A stretch of 64,000 nt of DNA from the NCBI GenBank assembly GCA_030549175.1, contig JAUKUA010000005.1, positions 4,836,001 through 4,900,000 of the forward strand, given 5' to 3'. Of the stretch, positions 33,904 through 44,009 are shown piece by piece (position 1 is the stretch's first letter; every line of letters begins with the position of its first letter). A program made the translations under genes and the position numbers. The stretch comes from Lasiosphaeris hirsuta (Eukaryota > Ascomycota > Sordariomycetes > Sordariales > Lasiosphaeriaceae). The notes under the pieces are model-generated. The model saw only the letters and a program-made list of their open reading frames with translations, ran no database searches and was not told the DNA's origin.

Positions 33904-34691
33904 ATGGCACCCCTCCGCTCCCTCGTCGCCGCGACGCTCCTCCTGCTGTCAGCTGCCAACGCGCATTTCATCCTCAACAACCCCGTATCTCTTGAGGGAG
34001 GGAGTATCGACGAGGACAAGGAGGGTAATGCTCCATGCGGCGCCGACTTGCCTGACCTTTCCAAGAAAACGACCAACGACTTCCACGTGGATGGCGACTT
34101 CGTGTCCGTCCGGCTGGGGCATCCCCAGGGCAATTGGCTGATTCGCGCCACGCTGGATGGAAAAGCCAGCGGTAACTGGTCACAACTTTTCCCCATCGTC
34201 ACCCAGAGCGGGCTCGGCGACTTCTGTGAACCTATCGTCACAGCGCCCAAGGAGTGGGTTGGCAAGACGGGTGTCATTGGTGTCGCCGTCAAGGCCCCCG
34301 ACGGCATCCTATACCAGGTTTGCGCACCCTCCCCACAGTGTCCTTTCGCCTTCCCAGCGTCACACCGTTTGCAGACCGTAGAACAGCGCTGACGTGCCGT
34401 GCTTTGTAGTGTGCGGTTGTCAACTTTGTCGCGGGTACGAACACCCCAGGTGATTCGTGCAAGAACGGAAGCTCCGTCACTGGTAGCTTCTCGTCCGACT
34501 CTGCCCTATCTGCCCTCGTGGGCAACCCCTCGAGCAACCCCGCGAGTTCGACCTCTGCCACCCCCTCGAGCTCCCCATCTCCGTCTTCCCCGGCAGGTAG
34601 TGCTGCATCTGCCCTTGCAGCCAACGGGTTTCCGCTCGGCAGCATTCTTGTCACTGTTGCTATGGTGCTAGCTGGAACCGCAATGTTGTAG
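33904..34691 (+). CDS. BIM1-like (X325/LPMO-like) GPI-anchored copper protein
   Basis: Join 33904-34317 and 34410-34691 (92-bp intron), giving 231 residues. The signal peptide ends SAANA, leaving histidine 21 as the first mature residue (HFILNNPVS). In this family that histidine's amino group and side chain bind copper, as in lytic polysaccharide mono-oxygenases. Histidines 61 and 73 (DFHVDGD, GHPQGNW) follow. The segment NWSQLFPIVTQSGLGDFCEP is characteristic. After four conserved cysteines comes a Ser/Pro-rich spacer and a hydrophobic C-terminus (FPLGSILVTVAMVLAG), which signals a GPI anchor. Cryptococcus Bim1 helps import copper under starvation, and X325 proteins bind Cu(II) without lytic activity. 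Its position opposite a ferric/cupric reductase supports a shared copper-uptake role. Confidence 0.92.
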
Positions 34692-35235
34692 GCGCTCATA
34701 GCGCCCGTGTTTGACGATGATGGCGTTTTGGGGGTGATTTTTTGCAAGCATTTTGTTTTAGGATCAACGTATTTTTTTTGGGGGGGGGGGGCGGGGGGGG
34801 TTAGCCACCTGCATGGCAGGTTGATGTTACAAAAGGGAATTAATGAGGTTGTATTGGGTCTCGAAACAACGCATGTTCACCCAGTCGGGACTACTAGGAG
34901 GGCTCTGAGCGAGCCTCGGTGGTTAAAAAAAAAATATAGATGTACGCAAATAGGTACAAAAAGGGCATGTCGTTCATAGAATGAGAGATACTCTATTCTA
35001 CCTTGCAAGACTGAACACGGTTGTGTGACATGCTATGGACATAGATAGGGTCGTACCGTGGCCGGGGGTGGTTAACGTCCTTCAAGTGGCGGTCATTGCG
35101 AGACCGTTTGATGTGGGGCACAAGATTGATGTGCAATGATATGCATGAGCAGGATTCCAGGTATCATGGGTGGTGTTCGAATCAACAAACGGCAAACACA
35201 TACCACCCGGGAACCACGCAACACCCCCAACAAGC
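34692..35235. other. Intergenic with T8-G12-C-G8 tract
   Basis: The tract at 34772-34800 lies about 80 bp after the BIM1-like stop and is probably in its 3' UTR. Nothing else is recognisable before the convergent Zn2Cys6 gene ends at 35236. Confidence 0.6.
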
Positions 35236-37105
35236 TCAGCCCGATCCTCCGTCACCTCTAGCAAGCCACCTTTGCACCCCCCAAAACGCCCTCAAATACC
35301 CAATCGCCAGCCCAAACTCTTCCTGCCCAACCGCCTGCGCCGCCGACGCCATCCGTCTCCGCAGATACTTGGTCCGCATGTCCCTCTCCCCGAGGCCCTT
35401 CCCACCGCCGTCGTGACTACTACCCCCAGCACCATCCGCCTCCTGCGCCACCGCCACCAGCGTCACCCACAGATACACCCCCGGCATCAGCTTCCACCGC
35501 TGAGGGCTGACGGCTTGGATGTTGCGCGCCAGGACTGCGTCCATGTCGTCGACGGCTTTGACGCGGGAGAGGGGGCGGCGGGTTGCGATGGCGCGGGTGT
35601 AGGCCAGCGCGGCGAGGTGGATCGTGTTGGATAGGAGAGCTGCTTCAGTTATAGCGGTCGGGAGGGCGGAGGAGGAGGAGAGGGTGGTGTGGAGGGCGGC
35701 GGCGGCGGTGGTAATCTTGGTGGGGGAAGGGGACGGGGTGGTGATGAGGAGGGTGAGGGCGCGGATGGCGTCGAGGGTGAGGGTGGAGGCTGGGGGGAGG
35801 GTCAGGAGGTCTTGCAGGGCTGTGAAGGGTTGAGGGTGGGGGGAGAGGGGGCTCGCGAGGAGGTTATCGTAGGTTGATGGTGGAGGGGGGGCGAGGGGTG
35901 CGGATTTGGCGGTTTGGATGCTGAGGTCCGCTTCGAAACAGCAGGCGATGGCGTAGTCGGCTCTGTGTCCCGGGTTTAGTGAAACGGGCGGGGTTGAGGG
36001 GGAGTGAGGACCAACAGCGTGAGGACGGCGGCGAAGAGGGGATCGCTCAGTCGCAACACGCCGCCTCGGGCATGAACTAAACTCGTCAGTCCGCGGAGGT
36101 GGGCCCACATGCTGGCGTCGTCACCCCAGAACCACTGTTCATCAAGCAGTCACGTAGTCAGCAAGGTGGGGGCCGCTTAAGTAAGTTCTGTGACATGTCA
36201 CGGTGTGCGCGCTGCTCACTTCGATAATGACAAGGTGGATGACGGAGCGGAGGACATCAGTCGGATCATGGTCACTCCCGAGGACTCGGTTGATCAATGC
36301 CAGAACTTTGGCCTTGATGGCTAGAGGCTCGGTGGCATTGCTGGGCCGCTTGCCCAATTCAAGAGACTCGGTGACGGAAGCCATCAGTACGGCAATGTTG
36401 GGGAATATCGGGGACTGGAGCATCCAGGGGAGCATTATCTGGCGGAAAACGGGGGGCAGGTTGTCAGAGTCACCATCAATGGAGACGAGATGTGGGCCGA
36501 CATAATTCAGAACTAGCGGGTCAGAAGGGTCAAAAGGGTCAAAAGTTGAGATTTGAAGAAGAGGCTTACAAAAGTACATCAACTCGGCATTCCTAGCCGT
36601 GTTCTCGACAGCACAGCCGTTGAGGCAGTTGATGGCCGTCAGGATCCCCCCAATAGGCTGAGGTGACCCGGTGCGGTGTTCCTTAGATGCATTGTGAGCA
36701 GTTTTGAGAGGAGTCCGCGATGTGGGTGTGGCTGGTGTCTCTTTCGAGAAGATGTAGACAGAATGGACGGTTGGATGGTGTTGCAGTTGAGACTGGAGCC
36801 TCGCTGTTGCGATTTCTGTGGGCGTAGCTTCGTAGATACACGAGACTTTGGGCCATCGCTTTGAACAGTTGGCACACTGGGGCCCGACTGGAGCAGGGAG
36901 GCACTGTTTTGTTAGACCCGATCATTTTGAGATTTGATAACGGCCTACCTACTCTTTGCTTGCGCCTGCGGCACTCGGTGCACGACTTGTGCAATCTGGG
37001 TTGGGGTCTTGACGCCCTGGGTGTCTGCATGGCGGGATGGCGTTGTTTGTGGGGGCTGGGATCGACATGGTTGGTGGTTTCGGGTCGAGTTGCCAATGGT
37101 GTCAT
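35236..37105 (-). CDS. Zn(II)2Cys6 fungal transcription factor
   Basis: Minus strand, exons 37105-36953, 36903-36570, 36512-36220, 36134-36016 and 35962-35236, giving 541 residues. The binuclear zinc cluster spans exons 1 and 2: C42-x2-C45-x6-C52-x8-C61-x2-C64-x8-C73, with the basic CTECRRRKQR segment. The middle region resembles fungal-specific TF domain 2 proteins (WFWGDDASMWAHLRG, LSDPLFAAVL). Near the end, RWKLMPGVYLWVTLVA and then a GYLRAFWGVQRWLA segment match the usual C-terminal box of this group. The fourth intron needs a weak GTTGGT donor; it was chosen because it alone keeps phase with ADYAIACCFEADLS. The C-terminal 240 residues are unusually rich in Ala, Ser and Thr. Targets are unknown. 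Confidence 0.85.
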
Positions 37106-38449
37106 GAAATTGGAGCGGTGGGGTGGAATCTGTGCGCAGGAACCGCGGATAGTTAGCTGCGGCTGTGAAAGGTCTAGAACGGCCGCAGGTGGCTCCTTCC
37201 CCCAACCACACTGACTAGTCGGCTGTGGAGGAAGCAGGTGGCTAGGTGCCCCTCAAGCTGTCCCGCCGCCTAACTGTTCTCTCCAGGCTGCAGTCCATCG
37301 CTCCTGCCTCGAGTTGCAACCTCATCAATTTCCACAATTTCGCACGGCAAGTGGCCCCGGAGCCCATTGTTGCTCTTGGAGTATTCCGTAGCATGCAACA
37401 ACATCTTGCAGCTGGCTGGCTCGGCGTAAAAGATCATTTCATCATGCAAAACGCATCTCCGAGAACGGCTTGTCTGAGCCTGAGCTAGCAGAAAATGCCG
37501 CTTCAGTTGCTGCACTTGCCGACGCTATCGTCACCCAATGCGCCAACCCACGCTCGCCGAGGGGGAAGGAGCTATCCGATGTAACAAAACGCTGCTCCAA
37601 GGCGGCAAGCTGAGCTCCAGGACGAGGTCAAGCGCTGTGATGCCCGGGCAAATGGCATGGGATCGACCCTGCGCGCAACGGGGAAGACTGTCTGTCGGAA
37701 ACGGAACCTTGAACGGTTGGAGAAGGTCTTTGTTGACTCCCAAAAGACACTGGACACTGCCTTCTTGGCAGAGATCAGAGATCTGGTGGGTTTCATGCCT
37801 CAACGGCTCGCTTGAGCCGCCTCTCCACCATAAGAGGAGGCTTTCCCACTGAGAGTATAACCTCCCAGCTCGAGGGCCGAGGCAAGCCAAAGGCTGGCCG
37901 AAGAGGCCTTCAAATTCTTACCCACGAGCAGCAGAAGTTCATACCCCGCATATGCCGCTGGGAATTCAAGGCTCTACGATCTAGTCAGAGCTGGGGCTTT
38001 GACAACAAAAAACGTGATCAAAGACCACATCGTCAGTGCTGGACTGACTGCCGATGAGTCTCTGGCCGAAAAGCTCAAGCAACCCCAGATGGCTGGATGC
38101 GAAGCCAGAGCCGAGGGGCGCCTGTATTGGATCAGCGGAAAACTGGCTCCGGGAAAAGCACACTGTTCAAATTCATCGTCTCGCCAACAGAGACGACGGT
38201 TCTGCTAGACCCATCCCAGGCCGACCAGCGGAAACTGGTTCTAAGTCACTATCTATGGCGCGCTGGAAGTGAGATGCAGCAGAGTATCAAGGTGCTGCTT
38301 TGCTCCTCCATCGGATTCCGAGTAACCCCAGCAGCATTAAACTCCTTGGGCCCTGATCGGCTGGCCACTGCCCAGTATCGCACTGCTCAAAAATGCTACA
38401 AAGTCAGTTCCACACATATCCAAGATGTATTGCAGTAGTGTTGCCTAGC

Positions 38450-38970
38450 TCCCGCGTCCACACCGCTTTCGGGAAAACACTAGTTGGACACCCAAATAGA
38501 CTCTAAGCCCCTGAATTCTAGGGACACCAAGACTTTCTGTTCCATGGATTGGTAACGTGTGGAACGAAGCCCTGTTTGCCGCACGAACCATCTAACAAGT
38601 GCTCCGAAGGTAGGTTTATCCATTCGAAAGAGATCCCGGAACTGCATTCCTGATCCATTGAGCAGGGATTCCACGATCTTCCTGGCACGCCGAGGGCCAC
38701 CGGAATGGATAGTATCACGGCCATCCGGGCGCAACGCCGAACGAAGAAGACTCCTCTCCCTGAATAGCACGCGAATGACCGTGACAGCGGCGGCAGCGAA
38801 AGCGATATTAGTGGCTTGAACCGCATCTGGCATGTTGATTCTCCTTCGGAACCGGTTTTGGTGCGGAAAGCTACCAAAGTTGTTGCGCAGGGCATCTCAA
38901 AGGGCACGCACTGGTCAAGAATTCCATGGCCAGGATCTAACACCCTAGAAAACCGAGGGTGTTAGATACT
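38450..38970 (-). mobile_element. Truncated PIF/Harbinger-like DNA transposon inside NACHT pseudogene
   Basis: The minus strand at 38833-38480 encodes 117 residues with FRDLFRMDKPTFGALVRWF and RSTRYQSMEQKVLVSL. These resemble the N-terminal region of HARBI1/PIF-type nucleases, where a helix with RM.. F..L precedes a S(V/M)E.QL motif. The catalytic DDE part is absent. TAACACCCT at 38939-38947 and AGGGTGTTA at 38957-38965 form a perfect 9-bp hairpin near one edge, and GGACACCC near 38487 is a weak partner at the other. It interrupts the NACHT relic between its Walker A and Walker B segments. Confidence 0.5.
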
Positions 38971-39007
38971 GGCCCAGTGGCGGCAGAATTCTTGCATTTT
39001 TGCAGTG

Positions 39008-39009
39008 TT

Positions 39010-39040
<31 letters not shown>
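39008..39040 (+). repeat. Homopolymer junction T12-G21
   Basis: Twelve T (39008-39019) followed by twenty-one G (39020-39040), about 40 bp right of the Harbinger-like insertion. Confidence 0.95.
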
Positions 39041-40551
39041 TTCAAGTGGCTGCATTAGCGTGCACATTGGAAAAAGAGATGTCTTGTTGCATGCTTGAAA
39101 ATGGGATTGTTGTCCCTTATTTGGGGCCAAAACTAGTGAGATAAAAGAAATTGTGGCTCAGCCTAACGGATAAAGAAACATATTTAGCGTATTTTGACAA
39201 TTTGGCCACTGGTCAGTGGCCAGCCGATCAGGGCCTTGACATGGTTACCAAGACATCTGTCACGGTCAGAGATTCCAACTCGGACTGGTCGGTTCAAGAA
39301 CTCCAGGACACCCTATTTCGGACTCTACCTTCTCTTCCGGGAGTGGTAGTATATATGTTCATCGATGGACTCGATGAGGTCTCCCTCAATGACGGGATTA
39401 TCATCTACCGCCAATTAGCCAGTCTATTGTTCAACCTTGTCATCACCGCGCGCTCTGTCACTTATTCCAATCATAAATCGAGCGCCGACAGAATTCGGCC
39501 AAACGACATAAGCATTTTCGAGTTTGCCTTGGCTTTCCGTAATGTCGCGTGGGACGAGGAGATACCTGTTGAAAGCCTGATAGAGATGTGTGATGCAACA
39601 ATGAAGCAAGTTGAGATTCGTTGTGCTGGCTTATTAGAAGTGGTGGCCCTGAAACGTCTCGGTCATCTTTCGTTGAAAACAAAGGATCTCTATCTATCCA
39701 GCTCTAAATGTACGGGTATTTGTCGATATATGTGCACTAAAGTCCGATTCATCCATCGCACCGCACGGGACTTTCTCGACACAGACTCCGACCTAGAGAT
39801 TCTCAGCTACGATACCCACGATCTCGGTTCAGATTTCTACGGCTTTATAATGCAGTCCTGCACTGGGAAAGAATGGAATTTTCTTGCGAGCCCCTGCCAA
39901 TGGGACTTGACTCATATTTGCGACAACAGATAATTGTTATTCACGCACCTCAGAAGCAAAAGTTGATCGCCCCCTGATATGGTCATGAGGGCGTTGAACA
40001 TCTTGGAAAACTGCTATCACAAGTACTGCCTGGCCCCAAGTGACGACTCGGAAGGAAAGATGACGTCATTTGCTCTTACAGACGCCGTCGAAACGCGAGT
40101 CAAGGCAGCTAGTTGCATACGACAAAACTCTGCTCCGTCAAGCCCTTTTTGGTGCCTGCTCGCTTGTAGCGAACTTTCCCGAAAACCTAGAGCTGAGTTA
40201 CCGGTTGATCAAAAATCTTGTCTCATTTGTGGGGGGGCACCTACAAGCGGCCGAGATTAGATTTCGATCTGTGGGAGTTTTGGGTGTTCATGTCGCCCGG
40301 TTCGTGGACCGAATCCCTTGCAGAGGAATGCAACATACTCGCACTTCATTTACTCCTGGCGTTGTTCTACTTTAATTCTCTTGTGACAAACCGGGTACTT
40401 GCTTTACCTATTGGGATGCTCATCAATGCTTCGTGTCTGTTGTTGTTTGCTGACTGGGGAGATAACAATTTTTACGTTTTCTTTACTCATAAAGCTTGAC
40501 GACGGGAAGAATTCGCTGCGGCAGATCCAAAACACCTGCAGTGTGGTCAAC

Positions 40552-41385
40552 ATGGCTTCCAATGAGAATATCAGCGCAGATGCGCTGGCACCTGCAAATG
40601 AAAGCGGTGTAGTCGAAGGACACCAGCTGCCAACAGCAGCAACAGCACAGGATGCCGTCATCAACGACAATAGCGCCGCTGATGAAGGGGAAGCAGTCAA
40701 AACGTCCGAGAGCTCGTGCTTCGAAGACGGCGATTACAACTTCTACATCGCCGGCCGCCTCGTAGAAAAATGGAGCCCGGCTATGGCCGCCATCACCAAA
40801 GCCACCAGCGACGCTTTCGCCGACAGCCCTGGAGTCGACTGCATCTCCGACGTCGCCGAGTTCGAAGCCTTCCAAGCGTACTGGTATGACATCTTCACCC
40901 AGCTAGTCGACACGGTCGCCGCGGACCCGGCCATCCCGGAATTCCTCGGCTCCCCGCCGGCCAACGTCAAGAAGTTCGCCATCGAGCTGTTCGAGGAGGA
41001 AGCCCCCGGCAGCTGCCCGTGCTGCCTGGAGGACGTCGAGCCGACCATCGTGATCGAGAGCCCGACGGGGGTGACCAAGACGGATCTGGTGCGCGGCCTG
41101 CGCGACTACCTGTACCGGCTGGCGCCCCTGATCAACAACGCAGAGGGCAGCCTGGAGCTGATGCACGGCGCGCTCGTGTGGAACACCAACTGGATGAGCT
41201 CGGGCACCAGCGCCGCCGGCGAGCGCCTGTCGTACTACACGCAGAACCCCAAGATCACCGTGTACTGCTACCCGTGGAGTCGGTATGACGAGGTCAGGGA
41301 AGGCGCGGGAGCGGTAGGTGGAGGCGCAGCGGAAGATGAGGGAGGCGCGGGAGAAGGGGGGAAAAGGGGGGGATGGGAAGGTTGA
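40552..41385 (+). CDS. Hypothetical protein, 277 residues
   Basis: Single frame from ATG 40552 (CAACATGGCTTCC context), preceded in frame only by unlikely sequence. An acidic, Ala/Ser-rich N-terminus (about 1-60) leads to an ordered region with CFEDGDYNFYIAGRLVEKW, EAFQAYWYDIFTQLVDTVA, a CPCC motif, LVRGLRDYLYRLAPLINNAE and a WNTNWMSSG segment. I recognise no family. The last 30 residues are G/E/A-rich and may be wrong: one frame over, the DNA reads a long charged tail (QRKMREAREKGG...) up to about 41490, so an unseen intron or frameshift near 41310 is possible. GC-rich codon use in the third position supports real coding. Confidence 0.5.
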   Translation: MASNENISADALAPANESGVVEGHQLPTAATAQDAVINDNSAADEGEAVKTSESSCFEDGDYNFYIAGRLVEKWSPAMAAITKATSDAFADSPGVDCISDVAEFEAFQAYWYDIFTQLVDTVAADPAIPEFLGSPPANVKKFAIELFEEEAPGSCPCCLEDVEPTIVIESPTGVTKTDLVRGLRDYLYRLAPLINNAEGSLELMHGALVWNTNWMSSGTSAAGERLSYYTQNPKITVYCYPWSRYDEVREGAGAVGGGAAEDEGGAGEGGKRGGWEG

Positions 41386-41689
41386 CGGGCCGGCCAAGGA
41401 TGATGCGGGAGGAGGAGAAGTCGGAAGAGTCAGAGGATAAGCAGGGAGTAGCGAGCAAACTGGAGGGGGGTGGGGTGGTCAAACTTGAATGACTTAAGTC
41501 ATAGCCCCATGTGTGCAAGAGCAGGGTCCTAACAGGCACACCAATCCTTCTGAAGTTATTCTACATGCTCCACAGCGCTTCTCTCTCGTCTCAGAAACCC
41601 CGAGAAGGCATCACTGCCAATGGTATCAAAAAGAACCCATCGCAAATTCAGAATACACTGACCATCATCAATCTCAACTTGACATAATA

Positions 41690-42177
41690 TCCTATCATCT
41701 TTGCTGGGCTGACAGCGCGAACGCGTGCCTTGTAGTGCTCAACCTATCCAATTCAGCCAGAACCCGTTGCCTAGATATCCGTACAAAGTGGTTAATGGAC
41801 AATGTGAAGATCGGGATGGTAAAAACACAGCACATTCCGGGAACAGAGATGGCCGCAGACGGCACAACGAAGCCTCTCTCGCGCGAGGCGCATGTGAGAT
41901 TTGCTAGGAGGCTAGGACTGTTACCATAGAGATCTCCTGGGTCTAGGAAGAGAGAGAAAGAGGGCGTTGAAACACAGGGATATGCCAAAATTACCACAAT
42001 CGCAACATAGAGATAGTTACATCTTGGAGTCAGCGCTAGCCTTCCCTGAGCGGATACGTAGGGAGTGGCCCACTTCCTGGATCTTGCATCTCCTCTCCTT
42101 AATTAGCAGTTACGATAGCAATACCAACTATTGCCATCCCAGCAGTAAATAAACCTTGGTTCTATTTCAATTGTTAC
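41690..42177 (+). mobile_element. Ty1/copia retrotransposon tail (RNase H end plus 3' LTR)
   Basis: The reading frame ending at 41929 contains RCLDIRTKWLMDNVKIGMVK, then QHIPGTEMAADGTTKPLSRE. This is the C-terminal RNase H signature of copia polyproteins. A purine tract (AGGAAGAGAGAGAAAGAGGG, about 41946-41965) is a typical polypurine primer site and is followed at once by a likely LTR from about 41967 (TTGAAACAC) to TTGTTACA at about 42177. The rest of the element is missing. The preceding 300 bp (41386-41689) hold no other recognisable feature. Confidence 0.65.
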
Positions 42178-42431
42178 ATCCTTGTATTTTCCCGCTTGCC
42201 ACCTGAATCTGGCCACTTCAACTTCAGTAGAAATACTGGGGTCGCTCAAAAGGGGAGAGAAAAGAGGTGATATCCACTAATGTCGTATGATATGGGCAAT
42301 TAACCCGCTTGCATCACGCAAGGTTTCGCCTGAGCTTTCTCTTGGCGTAGCAGCTTGTCGAATGGTCCTCGGCCTCAAGTCGTAAATCAGCTAATAGTGG
42401 TGAGATACAGCGTGCGGGGGTTCCCGGATGT

Positions 42432-42977
42432 GTGTGTTCAACACCCCCTCTACAAAGGCGGACCTGGCATCCAAGTTCACTGAAAAACCCAATGTTCAAA
42501 CAACTTTCACTCACAAAAATAAGCCTTGGAGATTATCCACCACGTCACAAAATCGATATTCCGCCGGGATCCTATTTCCCTAGCTACATCTCAGAGACCG
42601 CTTCTATCACTGAAACCGAATATTGTTCCCGTGCGCAACCCCTTACTGTCTTACGACAACCCACCCTACCTTGCCTAACCATAACATGGCTAGAAACCCC
42701 AACCACCATAGGAATGGAAGACGAAGAGTACTACCACACGATGCTTCATGATCTCGAGAGGTTTGAGAGGATCCACCATCACCCAGAGTTCCTTCCGCCA
42801 TCCTGGCAGTACCAAGACACGGCGAAAGCCACCAGAACTACCACCGTCATGCAAAAACACGCAAATAGCCCCTGGCTGTCGGGTCTTCGGGTAGCAGCGG
42901 GTGGCGCAGTGAGGGCGAGCGTTGGCGTGCTCGTGGGGTGTAATGTGGAAGGGAGAAGGACGATGTCAACGCCATGA
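42432..42977 (+). CDS. Doubtful hypothetical protein, 181 residues
   Basis: An open frame with an internal ATG at 42714 giving MEDEEYYHTMLHDLERFERI, which looks more protein-like than the part before it. No family is recognised and no intron is evident. It could be a short real gene, a relic or chance. Confidence 0.2.
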   Translation: MCSTPPLQRRTWHPSSLKNPMFKQLSLTKISLGDYPPRHKIDIPPGSYFPSYISETASITETEYCSRAQPLTVLRQPTLPCLTITWLETPTTIGMEDEEYYHTMLHDLERFERIHHHPEFLPPSWQYQDTAKATRTTTVMQKHANSPWLSGLRVAAGGAVRASVGVLVGCNVEGRRTMSTP

Positions 42978-43110
42978 CGAGAATGAAATGGGGGTCCTTT
43001 ACTGTATCTGAAAGGTACTTATCTTAAAAGAAGGATGGCTCCATTTGACGCGGTCGCTATAGGGAAAGCGAGACATCTTTTCCATAGTTGGAACAGGGGT
43101 TGGATTGTAG

Positions 43111-44009
43111 TTACACGCTGCGGACAAGATAGCGAATGAGAATCCTTTCAACCTCGCCGCCCTCAACCAACAAATCCGCCTCATAACTCAACTCTGCCTG
43201 CACCTTCCATCTGGTCTCGGTTCTCTCTCCAATGAAATCCCACAACTTCTGCAGCGACGCCTCATTGTGGTGATACCTCCCCTGCCTCCCCGTCCCCGAC
43301 GCCCGGTGCTCCTCAACGTCCAACGGCTTATCGGTCCCCACCTGCCTCCCCAGCACGGTGGCATTATCAATCCCCCTTTTAAAGAACTTTACAAGCCTCA
43401 CTCCAACCGTGACCTGATCATCCCACCCAAACAAATGGAAAAACGACGCAGCATGGATGATATCCACCGTCCCGTCCAACGCCCTCAACGCCTCATCGTC
43501 GGCGTCGAGCACACTCCCGGCCACAAACTTGGCCTTGAACGAGTCCCTGTCCCGAAACAGGTCGTAGCCAAGGTCGATGAACTCGGGGCGCAGATCGGTG
43601 CCGGCGAGGTTCTCCTGCGGGGCGCCGTCAAAGGCGAGTTGGCGGAGGGCCTGCCCGACGCAGCAGCCGGCGTCGAGGAGCGTGGCGCCCGCCTTGGTGC
43701 GGTCCAGGAGTTCTTGGTATTGCGGGTGGGTGGTGATGTAGAGGTCGAGGAATCGCCACCGTCCTAGACAGGGGTAGTTGAAGACGGCGAAGGCCTTGTC
43801 GCGCTGGGAATTGTGAGCTGTGGCCCGGGGAGGGGGTGGTTGCGGGGCGTGCATCGTTGGCTTACCACTGCGCGAACGTGAGGCTCGATCTCGTCCTCGG
43901 GGATTCCGCTGTACTTGTCCAATAGATGCCATGCCTTTTCGTAAAAAGCCTTTTCCGGGAGTTCATGCTGGTATTTGACATATCCGCCGAATTCGGTCCT
44001 TGATGCCAT
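43111..44009 (-). CDS. SAM-dependent methyltransferase (class I), 278 residues
   Basis: Minus strand, exons 44009-43866 and 43803-43111 (62-bp intron, GTAAGC donor). The protein begins MASRTEFGGYVKYQHELPEK. Motif I for S-adenosylmethionine, LLDAGCCVGQALRQL, lies at about 90-105, followed by an acidic end of strand 2 (GTDLRPEF) and VDIIHAASFFHLFGWDDQ for motif IV and after. This form is common among fungal small-molecule methyltransferases next to secondary-metabolite genes, but no synthase is visible here. There is no cytosine- or histone-methylase motif. A TA-repeat (TATATATATA) lies about 125 bp upstream of the start. Confidence 0.87.

Larger units (their letters stand above)
37345..40400 (+). 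pseudogene. NACHT-domain STAND receptor pseudogene, split by an insertion
   Basis: Pieces of one receptor appear in order but in changing frames. EPIVALGV is followed by ILQLAGSA (37365-37435), then ELAENAASVAALADAIVTQC, RNLERLEKVFVDSQKTLD, and LYWISGK just before the Walker A GSGKST at 38145-38162, with a frameshift between them. The chain resumes after an insertion with the Walker B FIDGLDEV (near 39360), TARS sensor and KVRFIHRTARDFL (near 39740). The tail (ALNILENCYHKYCLAP, LSYRLIKNLVSFV) decays through further frameshifts to about 40400. NACHT proteins are NTPase-switch immune-like receptors. This copy is clearly dead. Boundaries are approximate. Confidence 0.75.
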
